DNA of 13,202 nucleotides, from contig JAITTM010000212.1 in NCBI GenBank assembly GCA_031286975.1, positions 1 through 13,202 of the forward strand, read 5' to 3'. The DNA is from Coriobacteriales bacterium (GTDB lineage: Bacteria; Actinomycetota; Coriobacteriia; Coriobacteriales; UBA8131). Below the pieces are notes generated by a model. It ran no database searches. It was not told the DNA's origin and saw only the letters and a program-made list of their open reading frames with translations. Positions 6,797-13,202 of this stretch are shown here, piece by piece (position 1 is the stretch's first letter; each line of letters begins with the position of its first letter). The translations under genes and the position numbers were made by a program.

Positions 6797-7841
6797 CTCC
6801 CGGCAGGGCACCGCCTACGGCAGCAGAGTCTTGCCCGTAGAGCACAGCGAGATAGGCGCTGAGGGTCTTTTTAAGCTCGGAGCCAGTAATGTGGATGATG
6901 TTGCAGTAGGGAATCGCGGCCTCGGCCAGATTGGTGTTATCAAAGATGCCCAGCTCGACCAGATTCGTGGCGGTCTGCTCGATGTCCGTCTGCGCGAATT
7001 CCGTCGAGATTCTCTGGCGCTCAAGGAAGCTGGCGATATCATCCGGTCGCTGCTCGATCACCTCGCTGCGCGCTACGGTCACGCCGGTCACCAACGTGAG
7101 GCTAGGGTCGCTCTGCACGCTTTGCCACTCATGGGTAAGATCGAGCGCAAGTGCCAGCTCCGGGTTCTTGATGGTCACCGATGCCGCGTACGGTTGCGGC
7201 AGGATGCCCACGGCAGCGGGGTCGGCGGCGAGGCGCGCGGCAACCTCGGAGGGCTCCGCAAGAAACTCCAGGCTCACGTCATCAGCAGAAAGCCCATGCT
7301 CCTGCAAAAGGTAGCGGATGGTGTATTCGGGTATCGTACCCTTGCCGGTCATATACACACTGCGCCCATCCAAGCTGGCGATGGACGTGACGCTGGCATC
7401 GCCGGTTACCACATACAGCACACCAAGGGTGTTGATGCCAATGACCTGTATGTCGCCCTCGGTCTTGCTGTACAGCGTCGCGGCGAGGTTCGCGGGGATA
7501 AGGGCGATGTCGAGTTCGCCTTGCACCAAAAGGGGCACGATCTCATCCCCAGCGCCGTAGATCGAGTACTCAAAAAGCGGCAGGGAAGAGCGGGTCTTAT
7601 CAAGCGTCATCTCATGCGCAAGCCCGATCGAGGTAGGCCCTTTGAGGGAGGCCACGCGCAGCGGAGGTTTGTCCTCCGCTGGCGGTGAGCTGGGCTCGTT
7701 GGCCTGGGGTGCGGCCAACGACGCGTCTGTCGGCTCATCAGCAGTGCCCGACGAGCAGGCAAGCATGCCCAGCGCCGTTGCAAAGCTGAGGATACAGACG
7801 AGCGCAAGCGAGGCTGCGCGCCTGAAAGCCGCAGGCGTCAT
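6774..7841 (-). CDS. Lipoprotein substrate-binding protein of a THI5/SsuA/ThiY-type ABC importer
   Basis: Probable extracytoplasmic solute receptor of 355 residues for the fused permease-ATPase encoded next. The N-terminus has basic residues (FRR), a hydrophobic stretch and a lipobox-like MLAC with Cys29, then a Ser/Pro/Glu-rich linker, so it should be lipid-anchored outside the membrane. The mature part (about 56 onward) has the periplasmic-binding-protein type 2 pattern of the NMT1/THI5/TauA superfamily: LRVASLKGPTSIGLAH, then GELDIALIPANLAATLY, SLDGRSVYMTGKGTIPEYTIRYLL, and a GILPQPYA segment. Relatives bind nitrate, sulfonates, hydroxymethylpyrimidine or riboflavin, so the substrate cannot be named. 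ATG 7841 is chosen over an upstream in-frame start near 7865 because AAAGGAG lies seven bases before it. It forms an ATGA overlap (7838-7841) with the hydrogenase stop, implying translational coupling. Confidence 0.87.
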   Translation of the reverse strand: MTPAAFRRAASLALVCILSFATALGMLACSSGTADEPTDASLAAPQANEPSSPPAEDKPPLRVASLKGPTSIGLAHEMTLDKTRSSLPLFEYSIYGAGDEIVPLLVQGELDIALIPANLAATLYSKTEGDIQVIGINTLGVLYVVTGDASVTSIASLDGRSVYMTGKGTIPEYTIRYLLQEHGLSADDVSLEFLAEPSEVAARLAADPAAVGILPQPYAASVTIKNPELALALDLTHEWQSVQSDPSLTLVTGVTVARSEVIEQRPDDIASFLERQRISTEFAQTDIEQTATNLVELGIFDNTNLAEAAIPYCNIIHITGSELKKTLSAYLAVLYGQDSAAVGGALPGDDFYYNS

Positions 7842-9583
7842 CTGTCTTCTCCTTTGGCTCCGCACTGCTCCAACAGTTCGCCGTACTCGATATGCAGAAG
7901 ATGCTCCGCCTTATGGGAGAAGGGAGCCTCCAGGTACTCCTCGTAGGCTTTGAGCACCGACTGGTTCTCGTGCGAGAAGCGCAGCGCAACGGACGCGTCT
8001 TCTGCATAGAGCTTCTTGGCGCGCCCCTCGGCGAGCTCTTTGCCGTCGATGATGGGCTGGCCGCCGCCGCCCACGCAGCCACCGGGACAGGTCATGATCT
8101 CGATAAAATGGTAGTTGACGGTGCCAGCAAGCACCGCTTCGATGAGCTCGCGTGCGTTCTCAAGACCGTGGGCGATCGCGATCTTGAGCTCGGTGCCACC
8201 CACGGTGAAGCTGCCTTCGCGCCAACCGCGCAAACCCCGTATCGCCTTGAAGGCATCAGGATCGGGGTTTGTGCCCTCCACCAGGAAGTAGGCGCTCCGC
8301 AGCGCCGCCTCCATGACGCCGCCGGTCGCCCCAAAGATGAAGCCTGCACCGGAGGCCTCGCCCAGTGGGTCGTCGAAGCCTTTGCTCTCCAGTCGCTCGA
8401 CATCCACTGACGCGGCGGCCAGAAGGCGCGGGAGCTCGCGTGTGGTGAGCACGGCATCGACCTCAAGCTCCGTGGGATCCAAGACAAAGGGGGTGTTTGC
8501 CGCCTCGTCCTTCTTGGATACGCAGGGCATGATCGAGATGCAACGAACCTTGGCGGGGTCAAGCCCGTTTTTCTGGGCAAGGTAAGTCTTGGTCAGCTCG
8601 CCAAAGATCTGCTGCGGTGATTTGGTGGTCGAGATATGGGGCAGAAGCTGGGGATACTGGCTTTTGACAAAGCGTATCCAGCCGGGGCAGCAGGAGGTGA
8701 ACATGGGCAGCGTTGCCTCGGGGTTGCCCAGGCGTGACACGAGCTCGGAGCCTTCTTCCATGATGGTCACGTCGGCGCTGAAGGAGGTGTCGAAGACGTA
8801 GGTAAAGCCCACCTTTCTGAGTGCGTCTGCCAGATAGCCTATGCTTGTCTCGTCTGCGGGTATGCCCAGCATCTCCGCCCAGGAGGTGCGCACGGCAGGG
8901 GCGACCTGCACCACGGTTGTCAGTGTGGGGTCGTCGATAAAGCCCAATACGGTCTCGACATCGTTGCGCTCATGCAAGGCGCCAACGGGGCAGTGGGTGA
9001 CGCACTGGCTGCAATAGGTGCAGTCGGTTTCGAAGATATCCCTGCCCTCGCTCAGCCCCACGTGCGTGCGTGTGCCCACGCCCTCAAGACCCCAGACCCC
9101 CAACCCTTGTATCGTGCGGCAGACATTGATGCAGCGCAGGCAGCTGACGCATTTATCCGCGTCACGGATCAGCGGCGACGTCTGCGGCCAGATAACGTTG
9201 GCCACATGCTGGCGATAGGGTGTCTCGGTGAGGTTGTATTTCTTGGTGAGCGTCTGCAGGCTGCAATTCTCGCTGCGCACGCAGGTGGTGCAGGCCGTGT
9301 TATGTTGTGAGAGGATGAGCTCCAGGTTCGCCTTGCGCGCCTTGCGCACGCGTGGGCTGTGCGTCTTGACGACCATGCCCTCAAAAACAGGTGTATTACA
9401 GGCGGCAGACAGGCGGTTGTACCCCTCTATCTCAACCATACAGATACGGCAGGCCGCCACCTCATTGAGTTCTTTGAGAAAACAGAGGGTGGGCACCTCG
9501 ATACCGAGCTTTTTGGCGGCGTTGAGGATCGTGTAGTTCTCTGGGACATCCGCGTTGATGTCATCGATGGTGATGTTTACCAT
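7838..9583 (-). CDS. [FeFe]-hydrogenase catalytic subunit, CpI-like modular type
   Basis: Cytoplasmic enzyme for reversible proton reduction to H2, 581 residues, close in length and layout to Clostridium pasteurianum CpI. Domains in order: N-terminal [2Fe-2S] (Cys34, 45, 48, 62); His-Cys [4Fe-4S] (His94, Cys98, 101, 107); two ferredoxin-type [4Fe-4S] (Cys145/148/151/155 and 188/191/194/198). The H-domain has TSCCPGW (296-302), MPCVSKKDE (352-360) and EIMTCPGGCVGGGGQP (495-510). Cys299, 354, 499 and 503 match the H-cluster ligands, and Cys298 fits the proton-relay cysteine. A small-subunit-like tail (PFSHKAEHLLHIEY) closes the protein. One oddity is Thr498 where EVMACPGG is usual. The ATG at 9583 overlaps the preceding gene by seven bases and has GGGAGG eight bases upstream. 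H-cluster maturases HydEFG must lie elsewhere. Confidence 0.95.
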   Translation of the reverse strand: MVNITIDDINADVPENYTILNAAKKLGIEVPTLCFLKELNEVAACRICMVEIEGYNRLSAACNTPVFEGMVVKTHSPRVRKARKANLELILSQHNTACTTCVRSENCSLQTLTKKYNLTETPYRQHVANVIWPQTSPLIRDADKCVSCLRCINVCRTIQGLGVWGLEGVGTRTHVGLSEGRDIFETDCTYCSQCVTHCPVGALHERNDVETVLGFIDDPTLTTVVQVAPAVRTSWAEMLGIPADETSIGYLADALRKVGFTYVFDTSFSADVTIMEEGSELVSRLGNPEATLPMFTSCCPGWIRFVKSQYPQLLPHISTTKSPQQIFGELTKTYLAQKNGLDPAKVRCISIMPCVSKKDEAANTPFVLDPTELEVDAVLTTRELPRLLAAASVDVERLESKGFDDPLGEASGAGFIFGATGGVMEAALRSAYFLVEGTNPDPDAFKAIRGLRGWREGSFTVGGTELKIAIAHGLENARELIEAVLAGTVNYHFIEIMTCPGGCVGGGGQPIIDGKELAEGRAKKLYAEDASVALRFSHENQSVLKAYEEYLEAPFSHKAEHLLHIEYGELLEQCGAKGEDR

Positions 9584-11403
9584 GAAAGGTTCCTCCCTCC
9601 TTCAAACGAGCCTAAGCCATGCTTGTCGCACCTGAGGCACCGGGAGGATTCCTGGTAGGCCTCCTCCGTCGAAAGCGTTATCTCCAGTGCCTTGAAGTCG
9701 CTCCGTCTGTCAGAGGAGGAGCGCTCCCGGGCGCTCACGCGCGCGGTGCTCTGTTCGAGGGGAATGGTGTCGGGTATCTCCAAGGAGGTTGAGATACGGT
9801 GTTTGTAGCCGAGATACCCATCGATGGCGGCTGCCGCGGCCTTGCCTGCGGCGATTGCCTTGATGGCGCTGCTCGGCCCTGTTACGCACTCACCGCCGGC
9901 AAAGATGCCTGCATGCCCCTTGATGATGCCGTGGCCGTCTGCGATAAGGGCGCCCCACTTGCTGGGCAGAGCGGCGGACTCGAAGGCGGAAAGGTCGATG
10001 CTCTGGCCAATCGCCACGATGACGATGTCGCAGTGCAGGGTCACCGGCTGGGTGTCAGCATTGCGCGGCTGGGCGCGACGATCCTTGATGGCACCGATGA
10101 TCTGCGGGGCGACCTTCAGGCCGCTCACAGCACCCTGAGCATCGGTCTCAACGGCGATTGGTGCATAGAGTTCGGCCAAAAAGCAGCCCTCGGCGATGGC
10201 GCCTTCGATCTCGACCGGAAGCGCCGTCATGTCCGCCTGGCGCCTGCGGTAGACGATATCGACCGCCCGCGCGCCCAAGCGGACGGCGGTGCGGGCTGCA
10301 TCCATGGCGACGTTGCCGCCGCCCACGACGGCGACCCTCTTGCCACTGAAATCCGGCGAATCGCCCGAGGCGTTCCGTCGCAGGAGTTCTATGGCGGACA
10401 TGACACCAGGCGCGTCCTCGCCGGGAATACCCAGCCGCTTATCAAGCTGGGCTCCATTGGCGATATAAACCACGTCAAACCTCTCTCGCAGCTCCTTGAA
10501 GTCGATGTCCGCTCCAACGGCCACGCCCGTTTTGACAGTGATGCCCGTTGTGATGAGTGAGGTTTCGCGGTCAAGCTCCTCCTGCGGCAGACGATATGAG
10601 GGTATGCCATAACGCAGCATGCCGCCCAGATGCTCGTGCCGCTCAAAAATCGTCACCGAGTGCCCCATGAGTCGCAGGTAATGTGCAGCGGTAAGCCCCG
10701 CGGGGCCGCCGCCCACGATACCGACGGTCTTGCCCGTTGGCTCCGCTGCGGGGGGCAGTTCGTCGGTTGTGGCGTGCACCGTCGCATAACGCTTGAGTCC
10801 GCGGATGTTAAGGGCGTCGTCTTGCAGGCCGCGGCGGCAATGGGCTTCGCAGGGGTGCTCGCAGATGAGTCCGCAGGCAACAGGGAGCGGATTATCCTTG
10901 CGTATCAGCTGCACCGCGTCGTCGTAGCGTCCCACGCTGATCAAGGCGATGTAGCCGGGCACATCCACCTGCGCCGGACACTCCGCCACACAGGGCACGG
11001 CAACCTGGAAGCTGTCGCAGCAGACCTTCTGCTCGATATGGCTTGTGAAGTCAGCGGCAAAGGTATGCAGCCCATCGAGCACCAGTTGCGCTGCTTGAAC
11101 GCCGATGGCGCAGTCGGCCGTTTCGACGACGAGCTGAGCTGTCGCACGCAGCAAAGCATGTTCGCGCTCCGTTGCCTTGAAGCTACTTATGGCATCCAGC
11201 AGGTCAAAGAGCGCGCGTAGCCCCACACGACAGGGCACGCATTTGCCACAGGATCTGCTCAGCAGCATCCGTGTGGCGGAAGCCAGGAACTCAACGGGAC
11301 AGCTATTGGGCATTCCCGCCGCAAGCTGCGCAGAGACATCCTCTACCAGATGCTCGGTCGCAGCATGGGGATGCGCCTGTAACATTACCTCAAATCTCTC
11401 CAC
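9577..11403 (-). CDS. Fusion of NuoF-type [4Fe-4S] domain with GltD/NfnB-like FAD-NAD(P)H oxidoreductase
   Basis: Predicted electron-entry subunit for the hydrogenase, 608 residues. Residues about 30-125 match the C-terminal iron-sulfur domain of NuoF/HydB (SCGKCVPCR with Cys52, 55, 58, plus Cys98), but the NADH/FMN-binding part of NuoF is missing. From about 135 it is a glutamate-synthase small-subunit-like flavoprotein: an N-terminal cluster region (Cys138, 142, 177, 181, 185, 189 in PCVAECP and CGLICEHPCEAHC), FAD-binding GIVGGGPAGLTAA (228-240), a second Rossmann motif VAVVGGGNVAMDAA, VYRRR, which is typical of NADPH-using members, and a closing FAGGECVTGPSSAIKAIAAGK. A CLRC pair near the C-terminus could be another ligand. 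GTG 11403 is preceded by GGAAGGGG with six-base spacing. No glutamate-synthase large subunit is present, so a true glutamate synthase role is unlikely. It overlaps the hydrogenase gene by seven bases. Confidence 0.9.
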   Translation of the reverse strand: MERFEVMLQAHPHAATEHLVEDVSAQLAAGMPNSCPVEFLASATRMLLSRSCGKCVPCRVGLRALFDLLDAISSFKATEREHALLRATAQLVVETADCAIGVQAAQLVLDGLHTFAADFTSHIEQKVCCDSFQVAVPCVAECPAQVDVPGYIALISVGRYDDAVQLIRKDNPLPVACGLICEHPCEAHCRRGLQDDALNIRGLKRYATVHATTDELPPAAEPTGKTVGIVGGGPAGLTAAHYLRLMGHSVTIFERHEHLGGMLRYGIPSYRLPQEELDRETSLITTGITVKTGVAVGADIDFKELRERFDVVYIANGAQLDKRLGIPGEDAPGVMSAIELLRRNASGDSPDFSGKRVAVVGGGNVAMDAARTAVRLGARAVDIVYRRRQADMTALPVEIEGAIAEGCFLAELYAPIAVETDAQGAVSGLKVAPQIIGAIKDRRAQPRNADTQPVTLHCDIVIVAIGQSIDLSAFESAALPSKWGALIADGHGIIKGHAGIFAGGECVTGPSSAIKAIAAGKAAAAAIDGYLGYKHRISTSLEIPDTIPLEQSTARVSARERSSSDRRSDFKALEITLSTEEAYQESSRCLRCDKHGLGSFEGGRNLSW

Positions 11404-11438
11404 CTAGTACCCCTTCCTTGCAAGCGTATGCAGTTAAG

Positions 11439-11454
11439 CGCGCGATGTCGCGCG
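11439..11454. promoter_or_regulatory. Perfect GC-rich palindrome upstream of the hydrogenase-transporter operon
   Basis: CGCGCGA TG TCGCGCG is a perfect 7-base inverted repeat with a two-base centre, 36 bases before the GTG start at 11403. On the minus strand it is immediately followed by CGCTTAACT, a possible -10-like TTAACT, so it would sit in or next to the promoter spacer. It could be a repressor or activator operator, or an RNA hairpin in the leader. It does not resemble the Rex or Fnr consensus sites. Confidence 0.4.
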
Positions 11455-11483
11455 TCGGTAAACAGACACAATGCCGCAATTGC

Positions 11484-11521
11484 CACAAAAGAACAAGGGG
11501 AGAAGACCGGGCCTTCTCCCC
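11484..11521 (-). terminator. Intrinsic terminator of the pirin gene
   Basis: On the minus strand GGGGAGAAG pairs perfectly with CTTCTCCCC (9 base pairs, 11521-11513 with 11505-11497) around a 7-base loop, followed by TTGTTCTTTT. There is no T-tract on the plus side, so it acts on the minus strand. It ends pirin transcription 77 bases past the stop and insulates the downstream hydrogenase operon, which therefore needs its own promoter in 11404-11483. Confidence 0.88.
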
Positions 11522-11544
11522 TGCGTAACATATCCAAGTGTGAG

Positions 11545-11581
11545 TGCCGCAGAGCCGCCGCCATCCTGCTGTTCTGTGGCA
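11545..11581. repeat. Inverted repeat downstream of the pirin gene
   Basis: TGCCGCAGA (11545-11553) and TCTGTGGCA (11573-11581) pair over nine positions with one G-U on the plus strand, or one A-C mismatch on the minus strand, around a 19-base loop. It lies between the pirin stop and its terminator. It could protect the mRNA 3' end or be the remnant of a small element; no function is evident. Confidence 0.4.
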
Positions 11582-11597
11582 GTTATCCGCTGCTTAA

Positions 11598-12329
11598 TCA
11601 GTGGTTCCCTTGAGCAGATTGCTCGTCGAGCGGCATCTCGATGACCACGATATGCGCGTCCTCTTCTGCCGTGACGGTCACGTCCTGCTCGGTGATCTCG
11701 ATGGCGTCGCGGGCATGCAGTCCGATGCCATCGACACGTGCCTTGCCTTCGGCCACAACCAGATAGGCCTGGCGGCCCTTGGCAACCGCAAAGGGGAGGC
11801 TCGTATCCGTGGTCAGATAGCTTGCGTAAGCATTGATGTCCTGGTGCACCTTGATGGGTGCCGCGGAGTCCTGGTTATCCGTGCCGGTTGCCAATGGGAG
11901 CCAGGTATCGATGCGATCCTCCCACCTGAAGCGTTGGCCGCCATACTGTGGCGGATACTCATTGGCATCGGCGAATATCCATATCTGCAAGAAGCGCAAA
12001 GGCACCGTGCCATGGTTGTACTCGCTGTGCAGGACACCGGTTCCGGCGCTCATATACTGCACCTGTCCGCGCGTGAGGGTCTGCTCATTGCCCATGCTGT
12101 CCGCATGGCTCAAGGCACCCTCGATCACATAGCTGATGATCTCCATGTTCTGGTGTGGGTGCGTATCAAAGCCGGTTCCCGGCAACACGATGTCGTCATT
12201 CAGCACCCGCAGCACGCCAAAATTGATATTCTCGGGGTTGTAGTATTCCGCGAATGAGAAATGAAAATGGCTGTCCAACCACCCGTGCTCACCGCGACCC
12301 AACGATCCACTTGCAACAGCTCGTAACAT
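11598..12329 (-). CDS. Pirin-family cupin protein (quercetinase-like)
   Basis: Bicupin of 243 residues in the YhhW/YhaK group. Some members show quercetin 2,3-dioxygenase activity in vitro; physiological roles are mostly unknown. The N-terminal cupin holds the metal site: THPHQNMEI with His57 and His59, and VLHSEYNH with His101 and Glu103, the same positions as in E. coli YhhW. The second cupin (about 130-243) has lost the metal ligands, as is usual in the family. Length is normal. ATG 12329 has AGGGG six bases upstream. It is a single-gene unit, divergent from the ferredoxin-like gene across a 150-base gap and closed by the terminator at 11484-11521. Since dioxygenase chemistry needs oxygen, in an anaerobe it may serve in stress response or metabolite detoxification; that is inference. 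Confidence 0.93.
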   Translation of the reverse strand: MLRAVASGSLGRGEHGWLDSHFHFSFAEYYNPENINFGVLRVLNDDIVLPGTGFDTHPHQNMEIISYVIEGALSHADSMGNEQTLTRGQVQYMSAGTGVLHSEYNHGTVPLRFLQIWIFADANEYPPQYGGQRFRWEDRIDTWLPLATGTDNQDSAAPIKVHQDINAYASYLTTDTSLPFAVAKGRQAYLVVAEGKARVDGIGLHARDAIEITEQDVTVTAEEDAHIVVIEMPLDEQSAQGNH

Positions 12330-12479
12330 GATGCACCCCTCGCTTTCATGGATTTTTTGTCCGTACGTTGTAAAGAAAACGGAAATTGAGCCGCATCAAA
12401 GCATACTCTGTATCCGCTGTGGCAAAATGGGATCGCAGAGAACCGCACAGTATTACCATATTTTGAGAAGGGATCCGCG
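12330..12479. promoter_or_regulatory. Divergent promoter region between pirin and ferredoxin-like genes
   Basis: This 150-base AT-richer gap must carry both promoters. On the plus strand TTGAGC, 17 bases and TGTATC is a weak candidate; TATTACCATATT just before the ribosome-binding site is another AT-rich -10-like stretch. On the minus strand TTGCCA and TTGATG are possible -35 elements without a clear -10. No obvious operator is visible, so individual promoters are not called. Confidence 0.4.
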
Positions 12480-13115
12480 ATGTTGCGTCCGATGATCCAG
12501 ATAGATGAAGAGAGATGCGACGGTTGTGGCCTGTGTGTCACCGCCTGCGCTGAGGGTGCTCTGGCCGTGGTTGACGGCAAAGCCCGCCTGATAAGCGACA
12601 GCTACTGTGATGGCTTGGGTGCCTGCCTGCCCGTCTGTCCACGTGATGCCCTACAGGTTGAGGCGCGCGAGGCACCTGCCTTTGACCAAGCCGCCGTAAC
12701 CGAGCACCTTGCATCGGTTGGGGAGAAGCCCGAGGCTGCCTTTAAGCTGCGGCAATGGCCTATCCAGTTGGCTCTGGCGCCCCTTGAGTCGCCCGCCTAC
12801 CAAGACGCGGATCTGCTTTTGGCGGCAGACTGCAGCGCCTTCAGCCACGGTGACTTTCAGCAGCACTATATGCTGGGAAAGACCCTGCTCATCGCCTGCC
12901 CCAAATTGGATTCGTTCGAGTATCGGGAGAAACTCGTCACGATCTTCTCCCACAATGCGGTGAGGTCCTTAACGGTTGTGCGTATGGAGGTGCCCTGCTG
13001 CGGTGGCATCGTTCGCATCGCCCAGGATGCCCTCGCTGTGTCAGGTGCCACCCTTGCCCTGCGCGTCGTGACACTGGGCATCGATGGCGTGGTTCTCGAA
13101 GACAGAATCGCGTAG
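12480..13115 (+). CDS. Ferredoxin-like iron-sulfur protein with C-terminal cysteine-bearing domain
   Basis: Small cytoplasmic redox protein of 211 residues. The N-terminus is a ferredoxin fold: first motif CDGCGLCVTAC (Cys13, 16, 19, 23), second motif CDGLGACLPVCP (Cys43, 49, 53). The second motif has Leu46 where the second cysteine of CxxCxxC normally stands, so one cluster lacks a usual ligand. Residues about 95-211 form a domain I cannot name, with cysteines at 118 (AADCSAF), 140 (LIACPKLD) and 173-174 (VPCCGG). Their spacing and surrounding residues suggest a further metal or redox site. Such proteins occur in anaerobes and have been seen next to hybrid-cluster protein genes, but no hcp is in this window. 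ATG 12480 has GAAGGGA six bases upstream; Met5 is an alternative. It is divergent from the pirin gene. Confidence 0.88.
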   Translation: MLRPMIQIDEERCDGCGLCVTACAEGALAVVDGKARLISDSYCDGLGACLPVCPRDALQVEAREAPAFDQAAVTEHLASVGEKPEAAFKLRQWPIQLALAPLESPAYQDADLLLAADCSAFSHGDFQQHYMLGKTLLIACPKLDSFEYREKLVTIFSHNAVRSLTVVRMEVPCCGGIVRIAQDALAVSGATLALRVVTLGIDGVVLEDRIA

Positions 13116-13150
13116 TTGGTGCAATTGGCATAATTGGCGGAAAGAGGCTG

Positions 13151-13178
13151 TTCCCCCTGCTTTGAAATACGCTATACT
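13151..13178 (+). promoter_or_regulatory. Possible promoter reading out of the right edge
   Basis: TATACT (13173-13178) is a good -10 match and is preceded at 16 bases by TTCCCC, a weak -35. It is the most promoter-like sequence after the ferredoxin-like gene, which ends at 13115 without a clear hairpin terminator. The gene it would serve lies outside the window. Confidence 0.35.
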
Positions 13179-13202
13179 ACGTTGGTTCGTTTTTTGAAAG
13201 CC

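Noticed and set aside
6797..6811. GTG start at 6811 for the permease-ATPase
   Set aside because: Kept only as an alternative: the ribosome-binding site is too close to the GTG, and the five extra residues add no hydrophobic or conserved sequence. The evidence between the two starts is weak.
9799..10560. 253-codon plus-strand reading frame opposite the oxidoreductase
   Set aside because: Shadow of the FAD/NAD(P)H domains; no family features and no ribosome-binding site context.
9577..11403. Glutamate synthase small subunit (gltD)
   Set aside because: The flavoprotein half is similar, but it carries an extra NuoF-type cluster domain, there is no large subunit beside it, and it is coupled to a hydrogenase gene.
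13116..13140. Short repeat with ATTGGC occurring twice (possible start of a tandem or CRISPR-like repeat)
   Set aside because: Only two short imperfect copies with no spacer regularity; nothing supports an array. No CRISPR, tRNA, rRNA or insertion sequence was seen anywhere in the window.

Overview
The window is about 13.2 kb of fairly GC-rich, densely packed bacterial DNA from an anaerobe. Three things point that way: an oxygen-sensitive [FeFe]-hydrogenase, further iron-sulfur and ferredoxin-like proteins, and a tRNA-sensing T-box leader in front of the tryptophan genes. A high-GC host that uses T-boxes and [FeFe]-hydrogenase suggests Coriobacteriia (Collinsella/Olsenella/Eggerthella-like) or a GC-rich Clostridia. 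I cannot settle this from the sequence; no rRNA or other taxonomic marker is present.

Left block (1-2842, minus strand): the start of a tryptophan operon in the order trpE-trpG-trpD. It is translationally coupled by two ATGA stop/start overlaps, and trpD runs off the left edge. In front of trpE lies a 335-base untranslated leader with a recognisable T-box riboswitch: a Stem I-like region with a UGG (Trp) specifier, the T-box TGGCACCGCG, and mutually exclusive antiterminator and terminator helices ending in seven U. Its promoter is TTGACA-17-CAGAAT. Uncharged tRNA-Trp should therefore switch the operon on.

Centre-left (about 2940-5288, plus strand): a divergent, apparently orphan hybrid sensor kinase with six membrane helices, GAF, HisKA, HATPase and receiver domains. 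It is followed by a strongly self-complementary 90-base element (5291-5380) lying between two convergent transcription units.

Centre-right (5405-11403, minus strand): the most interesting part, a four-gene unit in which every gene overlaps the next. First comes a fusion of a NuoF-type [4Fe-4S] domain with a GltD/NfnB-like FAD/NAD(P)H oxidoreductase. Next is a CpI-like [FeFe]-hydrogenase with all H-cluster ligands. Then come a lipoprotein solute-binding protein of the THI5/SsuA/ThiY type and a single-polypeptide permease-ATPase fusion. The first two look like a soluble NAD(P)H/ferredoxin/H2 complex that lacks the usual FMN-containing HydB core and HydC subunit. The last two form a complete importer of unknown substrate, tied by an ATGA overlap to the hydrogenase. 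The coupling of hydrogenase and importer is the best candidate here for an under-described system.

Right block (11484-13202): a pirin-family cupin dioxygenase (minus strand) with its own strong terminator; divergent from it, a 211-residue ferredoxin-like protein with an atypical second cluster motif and extra conserved-looking cysteines; and a possible promoter reading out of the right edge.
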